Positions 17,114 to 23,711 of a stretch of DNA of 25,938 nucleotides are shown in pieces. A program made the translations under genes and the position numbers. Source of the stretch: Bacillota bacterium. Its GTDB lineage: Bacteria > Bacillota > Clostridia > Christensenellales > UMGS416. Numbering within the stretch: position 1 is the first letter of the stretch; every line of letters begins with the position of its first letter. The stretch is from contig JAEYRA010000078.1 of the NCBI GenBank assembly GCA_023409755.1, positions 1 through 25,938 on the forward strand, read 5' to 3'. The notes below the pieces were generated by a model. It searched no databases and had not been told where the DNA came from. It saw only the letters and a program-made list of their open reading frames with translations.

Positions 17114-17152
17114 GCCGCCCCGCCCGTCCGGTTAACGCCGGGCGGGGGCGGC
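17114..17152 (+). terminator. Long GC-rich hairpin (attenuator or terminator) after the binding-protein gene
   Basis: Arms 17114-17126 and 17139-17152 form 13 base pairs (GCCGCCCCGCCCG side) with one bulged G and a 12-base loop. No T run follows directly, though TTGTTTTGTTGG comes 17 bases later. It would reduce, not abolish, read-through into the DUF5107 gene, for which no separate promoter is apparent. Confidence 0.6.
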
Positions 17153-17211
17153 CAACCACACCGGCACGGTTGTTTTGTTGGGGCTCATTTGCACCGTCGG
17201 AGGCATACGCA

Positions 17212-19254
17212 ATGTCCAAGCTTACCATGGAACCCTATTCGATGTTGTCGGCATCACTGGGGAGACTCAACCCCCTTCCGGACATCCGCAAGTCAGCGGA
17301 TCTGCACACCTCGATCCCGGTGGATGAAGAGACGATCACACCCGAGGAGTCCCGGTATATGGGCTGGGGACAGGTCAATGGCATATTGCCTTACCTGATG
17401 CAGGACGGCTATGACCGCAACAAGCAGGTGCGGGCCTGGAGGGCAGCGGTCCTTGAGAACGACCACGTCCGCGCCGTCGTGTTGCCCGAGCTGGGCGGGC
17501 GGCTTTGGTCGCTGGTGGACAAAGCCACCGGCCGTGAGCTGCTGCACCGAAATCCCGTGTTTCAGCCCTGCAACCTTGCGCTGCGCAACGCGTGGATCTC
17601 CGGTGGTGTTGAGTGGAACATTGGCATCATCGGGCACACGCCGTTCACCGTGGATGCGATGTTCGCCGAACGGCTGGCGCTGGCCGACGGCACGCCGGTG
17701 CTGCGCATGTATCAATACGAGCGCGTGCGCCGCCTGGTCTACCGGGTGGAGATGCTGCTTCCCGATGATTCGCACCATCTCTTCGTACGCGTGCGCATAG
17801 ACAATGCTTCCCTTGAGGATACCGCCGTCTATTGGTGGAGCAACATTGCCGTGGACGAGCGTGAGGATGTCCGCGTCGTCGTGCCGGCGCAGCGGGCCTA
17901 CCGCTGGGGGTATGGCGGCAAGGTATCCAAGCAGCCCATTCCGCATATGACGCTGGACTGGCAGAAACTCAACGCCGAGGGCGACCGGCAGGGTTCGCTG
18001 GATCTGGACATCAGCTACGCCACGCGGATCCCCCAGGCGATGGACTTTTTCTTTGATGTGCCCGAGGGACAGCGACGCTGGATCTCTGCCATCGGCGGGG
18101 ATGGTTACGGCTTCATCCAGACCTCCACCGACGCACTTCGGGGCCGAAAGCTCTTTGTATGGGGCATGGGCGCCGGCGGGCGCAACTGGCAGAGCTTTCT
18201 GGCCCGGCCCGGCTGTGCCTATCTGGAGATTCAGGCGGGATTGGCCCGCACGCAGCTGGAACACCTGCCGATGGCCGGCGGGTACACCATCAGCTGGATG
18301 GAGGCCTACGGGCCCGTCCGCGTGGACCGGGATGCGGTGCACGGTCAAGGTTGGGTCGCGGCATGCGCCGCGGTGGAGCGCTCGCTGGAAGAGACCTGCC
18401 CCCGTCTTAAGCTCGAGCAATTGCTTGGGAGTGTGGAAGAACAACTGGATGGCGTGCCGGGGGAGATCGTACAGACTGGCGCCAACTGGGCCCATGTGCA
18501 GCGGGAGCTGCTGGGGGACCGGTTCTGTGACGGCGGCCTTTCCTTCCCGCAATCGGCTCTGGGCCAGGCGGAGCGCGCTTGGCTGGAACTGGTTCGCCAC
18601 CGGAGGCTGGTGTGCCCAATGCCGCTTGAGGAGCCGGACAGCTACCAAACAGGCCCCGAGTGGGAACGTCTGCTGGCCGATACCATTGCCGAAGGCGGCA
18701 GTGACCATTGGTATGGGCACTACCAATATGGCGTGGCGCTGGCCCATGCGGGCAAGCTGGCGGAAGCCGAGAGCGCCTTCGAACGTTCGCTTGTGTTGGC
18801 GCGCAACCCCTGGGCATTGCGCTGCCAGGCGGTGCTGCGCCAGATGGCTGGCGACCGGCAAATGGCAGCGGACCAGCTGGTGGAGGCGGTGAGGATGCTG
18901 CCTGAACCAAACCTGGCCAAGGAAGCCTTGGGCGCCCTGCTCCAAACCGGCCGAAGCGCGGATGTCGTGCGAGTATATGAATCGCTTCCGCCGCAGGTGC
19001 AGGCCGTTGGCCGCCTGAAGGTGCTGCTGATTGAGGCGCTGCTCAATCTGGGCGACACAGAGCGGGCGGATGAGATGCTGGGCAGCAGCATCGAGTTGGC
19101 CGATGTGCGCGAGGGCGAGGTCAAGCTGACCGACCTCTGGTTCCGTATGATGGCAATGCGGCGTGCCGGCACAGCCGCCATGACTGACACGCTTCTCAAT
19201 GAGGTTAAGCGGGAGTGCGTGCCGCCGGCCCATCTGGATTTCCGTATGAACTGA
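17212..19254 (+). CDS. DUF5107-domain protein with C-terminal TPR repeats
   Basis: Predicted 680-residue protein; GGAGG (17199-17203) is 8 bases before ATG 17212, which rules out a longer frame. The N-terminal ~330 residues are beta-rich and match the DUF5107 pattern: VLPELGGRLWSL (91-101), GGVEWNIGIIGHTPF (131-145) and YWWSNIAVDE (207-216). The GGRLWSL and GGVEWN segments recall mutarotase-like sugar-binding sandwiches. From ~500 to the end are helical repeats of TPR type (for example AHAGKLAEAESAFERSL). No signal peptide or membrane segment, so cytoplasmic. Position between importer and sugar kinase suggests it handles the imported sugar, as hydrolase, epimerase or binding protein; catalytic activity cannot be assigned from the sequence. 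Confidence 0.75.
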   Translation: MSKLTMEPYSMLSASLGRLNPLPDIRKSADLHTSIPVDEETITPEESRYMGWGQVNGILPYLMQDGYDRNKQVRAWRAAVLENDHVRAVVLPELGGRLWSLVDKATGRELLHRNPVFQPCNLALRNAWISGGVEWNIGIIGHTPFTVDAMFAERLALADGTPVLRMYQYERVRRLVYRVEMLLPDDSHHLFVRVRIDNASLEDTAVYWWSNIAVDEREDVRVVVPAQRAYRWGYGGKVSKQPIPHMTLDWQKLNAEGDRQGSLDLDISYATRIPQAMDFFFDVPEGQRRWISAIGGDGYGFIQTSTDALRGRKLFVWGMGAGGRNWQSFLARPGCAYLEIQAGLARTQLEHLPMAGGYTISWMEAYGPVRVDRDAVHGQGWVAACAAVERSLEETCPRLKLEQLLGSVEEQLDGVPGEIVQTGANWAHVQRELLGDRFCDGGLSFPQSALGQAERAWLELVRHRRLVCPMPLEEPDSYQTGPEWERLLADTIAEGGSDHWYGHYQYGVALAHAGKLAEAESAFERSLVLARNPWALRCQAVLRQMAGDRQMAADQLVEAVRMLPEPNLAKEALGALLQTGRSADVVRVYESLPPQVQAVGRLKVLLIEALLNLGDTERADEMLGSSIELADVREGEVKLTDLWFRMMAMRRAGTAAMTDTLLNEVKRECVPPAHLDFRMN

Positions 19255-19320
19255 ACTCACTGTCACAGGTACTGATTTGGAGCAGGAAGGTGCAGGAATG
19301 CTGCCACCGGGTAGGAGCGG

Positions 19321-20391
19321 ATGATGGGGAATCGCATCTGTCTTTCGGTCGACGGCGGTGGATCCAAGCTGCAGATGCTGCTGTACGACCAGCATCTGAC
19401 GCCCTTGGGCATGGGCCTTGCCGGCGGCGTCAACATCAACTCGACGACGCCGGAGAACTCACTTTCCAATGTGAAGAGCTGTCTGGAGCAGGTGTTTCTG
19501 ACATGCCGGCCTGCCGTCATCGACAGGGTGTATGTCGTGTTCGTGGGGCCTGTTGAACTTTTACACAATGAGCTGGTGCAAGTGGTGCAGGTCCGCCATT
19601 ATGTGCCGCTGAGCGAGCCGATTGCGGGGCTGATGGCCGGCGCCCTATGGCGTGAGGGGATTTTGGCGCTTTCTGGAACGGGTTCCGACGTATTCTTGTG
19701 TGCGGGCGAGCAGAAGCCCCGGGCACTTCAGCAGAACTCCCGGGGCACCACCGTGGGTGGCTGGGGGCCGCTGCTGGGGGATCAGGGCAGCGGCGTGTGG
19801 GTGGGCCAGCAGGCCATCCGCGCCGTGGTGTCCGGCCTGGAGGGTTGGACCCGCCCCACACTGCTGCTGGACCTGATCCGGCGCGAGTGGAAGATTGCGC
19901 ATGATTTTGAGATGGTGGACGTCGTGCACCGTTCCTGCGCGCCATTCCGCCAGATCGCCTCCCTCACCCGGCTAGTGGGGGAGGCGGCCAGCCTTGGCGA
20001 CACGGTGGCCCTGGGTATCCTGCAGGAGGCGGGGGAGTTGCTGGCGATCCAGACCCTGTGTCTTCTGCAACGGTATGACATCCCGGACGAGTGTAAAAGA
20101 CTGGTCTGCGCCGGTGGCACATGGAAGGCCCATCCGGTAATGTTTGACACCTTCCGGGATCGGGTGCTGAACCAGCAGCCGGATCTGGACATCCGCTGGC
20201 CGCTCTTTGAGCCCATCATGGCGGGCCCAGCCATGGTGTCGCTGGAGAATGGAAATACAGCCGAGGAAGTGTGTTCGCTGCTGTCCCGGCAATACCCGGG
20301 CATGAGGATAGCGCCCATCGCTGCGGGAGGTGGTCACCATGGAGGATGTGATCCGGCAATACATCGAGAATGTGCAAAGGACGCTGGATAG
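19321..20391 (+). CDS. BadF/BadG-type ATPase, N-acetylglucosamine-kinase-like
   Basis: Predicted 356-residue cytoplasmic ASKHA-fold kinase. AGGAG (19313-19317) serves ATG 19321 or, with better spacing, ATG 19324. Motifs: SVDGGGSK (phosphate-1, 9-16), SGTGSDV (118-124) and GGWGPLLGDQGSGVWVG (146-162), the signature of eukaryotic-type GlcNAc kinases. The usual catalytic ND of the family is replaced: the matching stretch reads PLSEPIAGLMAG, with Glu99 at the Asp position. The family phosphorylates GlcNAc, glucosamine or similar sugars. The last ~18 residues overlap the next gene by 53 bases and look like a read-on tail beyond the normal domain end. The enzyme probably activates the sugar brought in by the upstream transporter. 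Confidence 0.78.
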   Translation: MMGNRICLSVDGGGSKLQMLLYDQHLTPLGMGLAGGVNINSTTPENSLSNVKSCLEQVFLTCRPAVIDRVYVVFVGPVELLHNELVQVVQVRHYVPLSEPIAGLMAGALWREGILALSGTGSDVFLCAGEQKPRALQQNSRGTTVGGWGPLLGDQGSGVWVGQQAIRAVVSGLEGWTRPTLLLDLIRREWKIAHDFEMVDVVHRSCAPFRQIASLTRLVGEAASLGDTVALGILQEAGELLAIQTLCLLQRYDIPDECKRLVCAGGTWKAHPVMFDTFRDRVLNQQPDLDIRWPLFEPIMAGPAMVSLENGNTAEEVCSLLSRQYPGMRIAPIAAGGGHHGGCDPAIHRECAKDAG

Positions 20392-21088
20392 TGTCTTGTC
20401 CACGCAGCATGACGCGATCCTGCGCGGTGCCCAAAAGCTCTGCGAAGCCTCGCTGAATGGCCACAACATTTTTGCATTCGGCTGCAGCCACGCGGGCCTG
20501 GTCACGCTGGAGCTCTATTACCGCACCGGAGGCATGGCGACGATCAACCCCATTCGTGCCCCCGGTCTATGTTTGGATGTGGACCCGGCGACGATGACCA
20601 GCCAGATGGAGCGTTTGGACGGCTACGGCGGCGTGATTGTAGATCACCAGCCCATCGGCTGGGGAGACGTTGTGATTGTGCACTCGGTTTCAGGTCGCAA
20701 CACCGTCACCGTGGATGTGGCACTGCGCAGCCACGAGAAAGGCGCATACATCATTGCGTTGACCAACATGCAAACGACGACCGTACAAGCCTCCCGCCAC
20801 CCCAGCGGGAAGAACCTCTATCAAGTGGCCGACCTTGTGCTGGACAACTGCGGCTGCCTGGGGGATTCGTCTCTTGCCATCGACGGGGTGCCCGAGAGGG
20901 TCGGCCCGACCTCCACCGCCGTGGGTGCTGTCATGCTCAATGCCATGGTGGCGCAGGCCGTTGCGCTGATAGCCCGAGCAGGCGTTGTGGCGCCGGTGTT
21001 TGTGTCGGCCAACCTGGACGGCGGCGACGAGCACAACCAAAGGATGCTGCAGATCTACCAAGACCACATCTTCTATATGGGTCGCTAA
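20339..21088 (+). CDS. SIS-domain sugar-phosphate protein, COG4821 type (paralogue 1)
   Basis: Predicted 249-residue protein with a single SIS (sugar isomerase) fold. ATG 20339 is chosen because GGGAGG (20325-20330) is 8 bases upstream, inside the kinase gene. Motifs of COG4821: FAFGCSHAG (46-53; canonical form has GHS, here Cys-Ser-His51), YYRTGGM, HSVSGRN (115-121, phosphate-binding serines), SRHPSGKNLYQVAD, VLDNCG, VGPTSTAVGA (188-197) and ANLDGGDEHN. All phosphosugar-contact loops are present. Members of this group bind phosphosugars and are usually called isomerases; MurNAc-6-phosphate etherases share the fold. The coupled kinase could supply its substrate. Exact reaction unknown. Confidence 0.82.
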   Translation: MEDVIRQYIENVQRTLDSVLSTQHDAILRGAQKLCEASLNGHNIFAFGCSHAGLVTLELYYRTGGMATINPIRAPGLCLDVDPATMTSQMERLDGYGGVIVDHQPIGWGDVVIVHSVSGRNTVTVDVALRSHEKGAYIIALTNMQTTTVQASRHPSGKNLYQVADLVLDNCGCLGDSSLAIDGVPERVGPTSTAVGAVMLNAMVAQAVALIARAGVVAPVFVSANLDGGDEHNQRMLQIYQDHIFYMGR

Positions 21089-21115
21089 GCATTTGAACAA
21101 AAGGAGGGGCTTGTC

Positions 21116-21847
21116 ATGTTGATCGACCGCTACTGGGAAACCATTGATGCGCTGTACGCGAAGGTACGCAGCACCCAGAAGGAGAACATCCTGAAGGCCG
21201 CTGCGCTCATCGCCCAGGCTGTGGAGGATGGTGCCTGCATCCATATCCACGACTCGGGCCACATCATCGACTCGGAGCTCATCTACCGTGGCGGGGGGCT
21301 CATCCTCTATAAGCCGTTCAAGTATCACCTGGCCGTGGATAACCCGGTCCGCAAGCGTGACCGCTCGGACTTGAATACCTCGATGGAGGGACTGGCGGCT
21401 TATGCACTGCGTGCCTCCGGCGCCCGCCCCGGCGACGTGTTCATCCTGGGGTCTGTGTCCGGGCGCACCTTCGGCGTGGTGGACCTGGCTTGTGAAGCCC
21501 GAAGGATGGGCATGAAGATCATTGTGATTACCTCGATGTCCTACGCCACCCAGGTGGAAAGCCCGCACTCCAGTGGCAGACGGCTCTATGAGTTTGCCGA
21601 TGTCGTCATCGACAACTGTGCGCCGCCCGCCGAGGCAATGATGGAGGTGGAGGGGCTGCAGGCCAATCTGTGTGCAGCATCGGGCCTTTCCGCGGCGTTT
21701 ATCATGTGGAGTGTCACGGCGGGGGTCGTCGAGGAGCTGCTCAAACACGGCAAAATGCCCGGCGTACTCAAGAGCGCCAACTTCCCCGGCGGCAACGAGT
21801 ATAACAAGAATTTTGTCGAGCCGCGCTACGAAAGGGAAGGTTTGTGA
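21116..21847 (+). CDS. SIS-domain sugar-phosphate protein, COG4821 type (paralogue 2)
   Basis: Predicted 243-residue protein behind AAAAGGAGG, 27 bases after paralogue 1. It has the same order of motifs: HIHDSGH (43-49), IYRGGGL, GSVSGRTFG (112-120), SPHSSGRRLYEFAD, VVIDNCAPP, and ANFPGGNEYN near the end. It keeps the canonical GH of the first loop but has lost the VGPTST segment found in paralogue 1 (here LCAASGLSAA). The complementary losses suggest that the two proteins form a heteromer or act on successive intermediates. It closes the importer-kinase operon; three hairpins follow. Confidence 0.82.
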   Translation: MLIDRYWETIDALYAKVRSTQKENILKAAALIAQAVEDGACIHIHDSGHIIDSELIYRGGGLILYKPFKYHLAVDNPVRKRDRSDLNTSMEGLAAYALRASGARPGDVFILGSVSGRTFGVVDLACEARRMGMKIIVITSMSYATQVESPHSSGRRLYEFADVVIDNCAPPAEAMMEVEGLQANLCAASGLSAAFIMWSVTAGVVEELLKHGKMPGVLKSANFPGGNEYNKNFVEPRYEREGL

Positions 21848-21866
21848 CAATCTTCTAACACAGTCT

Positions 21867-21958
21867 GGTTGAGAGCCGGTGTGAGATGGACGGCTCCAAA
21901 AGACTCAATCAGCGGTGAAAATCACCGCATGGAAACGGGTACACCGTCCGGCGTACCC
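21867..21958. promoter_or_regulatory. Three consecutive hairpins between convergent genes
   Basis: First, a nested element: GGTTGA/TCAATC (21867-21872, 21905-21910) enclosing GAGCCG/CGGCTC (21873-21878, 21891-21896). Second, GCGGTGA/TCACCGC (21912-21918, 21922-21928) with a 3-base loop. Third, GGGTAC/GTACCC (21937-21942, 21953-21958). No T run follows any of them. They fill the gap between the SIS gene and the convergent coat-like gene and may jointly end both transcripts or be a small structured RNA. Confidence 0.45.
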
Positions 21959-21975
21959 ATTTCTCAGCGGAACCC

Positions 21976-22380
21976 TTAAAACCTTCTGCGCCGGCGGAAT
22001 AGCTCGGCCAGCAACAGGAAGAAAGCCAAATCCCGGAGCGGGGTCCTGCGCCGGAACCGATCGAACTGCTCCATGCCAAAAGGCGGATCAGCCATTGATC
22101 CAGCTGTATACGGAGTATCGTATTGAGCCATCTCAGGATGCATCTTTAGTACCCTGTCACAGATCTGGTCGCACATGTGCATCATCATATGGTGAGGGGG
22201 CATCATGCATCCGCACATATCCATTTGGTCGCAGGCGATCAGGACATGCGGCTGCAGGATGTAGTAGACCGCCGGGTACATCACCATTTCGGGGTAAGCC
22301 ATCCCCATGTCGCTAGGGTTTGCTGGCATATTGTTGCCATTGGAGGAGTACCCATTTATGCCATTATCAGATATCCACAT
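21976..22380 (-). CDS. Met/His/Cys-rich small protein, probable spore-coat component
   Basis: Predicted 134-residue protein. ATG 22380 is preferred over a longer in-frame start because AAAGGA lies 8 bases upstream. Composition is extreme: 18 Met, 5 His and 5 Cys, with most of the Cys/His packed into residues 50-74 (CDQMDMCGCMM then PPHHMMMHMCDQIC). Before it stands a YPAVYYILQPHVLIACDQMD segment and at the end RRRTPLRDLAFFLLLAELFRRRRRF, both resembling small coat-type proteins of spore-forming Clostridia. There is no signal peptide. The setting, behind a gene with a sigma-K-like promoter, supports a role in the spore coat; metal binding by the Met/His/Cys patch is inference. Codon and base use are more AT-rich than the neighbouring sugar genes. 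Confidence 0.7.
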   Translation of the reverse strand: MWISDNGINGYSSNGNNMPANPSDMGMAYPEMVMYPAVYYILQPHVLIACDQMDMCGCMMPPHHMMMHMCDQICDRVLKMHPEMAQYDTPYTAGSMADPPFGMEQFDRFRRRTPLRDLAFFLLLAELFRRRRRF

Positions 22381-22473
22381 CGTAACCGTCCTTTCTATTT
22401 CAAAGGTCCTTGGTTCACAATATGAATCGAAGGGGCAACTTGCGATCATCAATGATATCTCCAATGGTCTTTT

Positions 22474-22647
22474 TCAGTGGGGAGTTTCACTCTTCCTTAG
22501 AACACCGAAATTTCGATCGAAACTTTGAATCCGTGGGCATTTCGATACGGTATCCTCATGGCAGAATCCACAGAAATCACATTTTGGCCATCGGATGACG
22601 GTCTCGATTTTTACTGCCTGCGGGCTGTCCCGCCTGATGTTCTTCAC
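22474..22647 (-). CDS. Short 57-residue Cys/His-knuckle protein (GTG start)
   Basis: An unrecognised small gene. It starts at GTG 22647 behind a perfect AAGGAGG (22656-22662, 8-base spacer) and ends at TGA 22474. The protein is basic at the N-terminus (KNIRRD) and carries Cys23, Cys26, Cys29, His30 and Cys37 in WPKCDFCGFCHEDTVSKC, a pattern able to hold one zinc ion. A sigma-K-like promoter stands 31 bases upstream, and the Met/His/Cys-rich gene follows 93 bases later on the same strand. The combination of ribosome binding site, promoter and knuckle makes it very likely real. Function unknown; a late-sporulation mother-cell product is inferred. Confidence 0.68.
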   Translation of the reverse strand: MKNIRRDSPQAVKIETVIRWPKCDFCGFCHEDTVSKCPRIQSFDRNFGVLRKSETPH

Positions 22648-22677
22648 GGATATGGCCTCCTTCTATGCAATATGATT

Positions 22678-22706
22678 TATTTTATGATGTCTGTGGCAGG
22701 AATGTT
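22678..22706 (-). promoter_or_regulatory. Sigma-K-like (late mother-cell sporulation) promoter
   Basis: On the minus strand the -10 is CATAAAATA (22678-22686), an exact CATAnnnTA, and AACA (22703-22706) gives the AC of the -35 with 17 bases between AC and CATA. This is the established spacing for sigma-K promoters of Bacillota. The start of transcription would lie about 25 bases before GTG 22647, leaving room for AAGGAGG. Confidence 0.65.
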
Positions 22707-22736
22707 CTGAGCGTACGTTTCCGGTGCAGTGGGAGG

Positions 22737-22749
22737 GTGTGCGCCACAC
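22737..22749 (+). promoter_or_regulatory. Palindrome upstream of the ROK-gene promoter (putative operator)
   Basis: GTGTG-CGC-CACAC, with an outer inverted repeat TGCAGTG (22725-22731) / CACTGCA (22747-22753). It ends 9 bases before the -35 hexamer, a usual activator or repressor position. Confidence 0.4.
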
Positions 22750-22758
22750 TGCAGCCGC

Positions 22759-22787
22759 TTGACAAGCAAATGCGCATACAGTATGAT
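22759..22787 (+). promoter_or_regulatory. Sigma-A promoter for the ROK-regulator operon, with overlapping palindrome
   Basis: Consensus TTGACA (22759-22764), 17-base spacer and TATGAT (22782-22787). The 11-base palindrome CATAC-A-GTATG (22775-22785) overlaps the -10 and is a good candidate for autoregulation by the ROK protein encoded just downstream. Confidence 0.8.
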
Positions 22788-22826
22788 GAAACTACTTCCT
22801 GCGAACCTCGTAAAAAGTGAGGACGA

Positions 22827-23711
22827 ATGAATCTGCTAGGAAAGAACGACAGCGTCCACGACCTCAAGATGTGGAACTTGCGCAACATCATGGTGGCTGT
22901 GCTGGCCAAGGGAAAGCTCACCAAGCAGGAGATGCTGGAGAGCACGGGGTTGAGCGCTTCCACCGTATCGGATTGCGTGGGCAAGCTTGTGGCGCTGGGG
23001 GCCCTTGGGGAAGCGGGCTGGGAGGAATCCTCCGGTGGGCGGCGCGCAGCGCGTTACCGGGTGGAGCAATCCTTTGGAGCCTTCCTCGGGGTGGAGCTGA
23101 CAGAGAATATCTTCTCGTTTGCACTCTGCGACATGACGGGCTGCCAGCTATCTGCCTGGCAGCAGAAACTCTCGCCCGACGAACTGGCGCTGCATACCCT
23201 CTGCAAGGGCATTGAGAGGGGGATGGCGGAAGCGCCTTTCTCACTGCGTGCCATTGGTTTGGCACTGCCGGGTGCCTTGGATACCGAGCGCGGCATCGTG
23301 CTGCGCTGCGCTGCGTTCCATTGGCGAAATGTGCCCATCAAGGAAAACCTGGAGCGGCGCTACGGTTTTAGCACCGATATTGATCACCCCGTCCATTGCG
23401 GTGCCATGCGGGCCGAGGTCTTGGGGGCGGCGCAAGGCTTGCAGAGCTTCCTGTGTGCCTGGCCCCATCACCGGCACAAGGTCGCCGTGGTACTGGATGG
23501 CAGCCTCTGCCGGGGCCGGGGGAACCTCTGCGGTACCCTGGAGGAACCCTGGGAGCCGGAGGGGCTGCAGACCTTGGCCCGGCTTCTGGGGCTGGAACAG
23601 GTTCTCATTGGTCCTGCGGGGGAGCCTTTTGCCGGCGCTGCGGCGCTGATGGCCGAGATGCGATGGTTTGAACAACTCTACCAATTGATCAAGGAGAATC
23701 GCAATGAATGA
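22827..23711 (+). CDS. ROK-family transcriptional regulator, shortened and kinase-deficient
   Basis: Predicted 294-residue regulator; GTGAGG precedes ATG 22827. Residues ~15-70 form a winged helix-turn-helix (KLTKQEMLESTGLSASTVSDCV) with the ESSGGRRAARYR wing typical of ROK/NagC-XylR proteins. From ~75 an ASKHA-like sugar-binding part follows, but the ATP motif (DxGGT) reads VELTENIFSFALCD, the CxCGxxGC zinc motif is absent, and the protein is about 90 residues shorter than usual ROK repressors (~380). It therefore probably binds DNA and perhaps a sugar, without kinase activity. It heads an operon with TIM-barrel, DUF4127 and FAD genes and likely controls them, and possibly the SIS operon, from the palindromes in its own promoter. 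Confidence 0.8.
   Translation: MNLLGKNDSVHDLKMWNLRNIMVAVLAKGKLTKQEMLESTGLSASTVSDCVGKLVALGALGEAGWEESSGGRRAARYRVEQSFGAFLGVELTENIFSFALCDMTGCQLSAWQQKLSPDELALHTLCKGIERGMAEAPFSLRAIGLALPGALDTERGIVLRCAAFHWRNVPIKENLERRYGFSTDIDHPVHCGAMRAEVLGAAQGLQSFLCAWPHHRHKVAVVLDGSLCRGRGNLCGTLEEPWEPEGLQTLARLLGLEQVLIGPAGEPFAGAAALMAEMRWFEQLYQLIKENRNE

Noticed and set aside
21871..21896. GAGAGCCGG...CGGCTC as a group II intron domain V remnant
   Set aside because: The second strand of domain V and the AGC triad are missing and no reverse transcriptase is nearby.
22416..22424. CATATTGTG on the minus strand as a second sigma-K -10 for the Met/His/Cys-rich gene
   Set aside because: Last bases of the -10 and the -35 do not fit; read-through from the promoter at 22678-22706 is a simpler explanation.
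22506..22522. Palindromes CGAAATTTCG and TTTCGATCGAAA
   Set aside because: They fall inside the coding part of the 57-residue gene and are far from any start of transcription; probably chance or codon effects.
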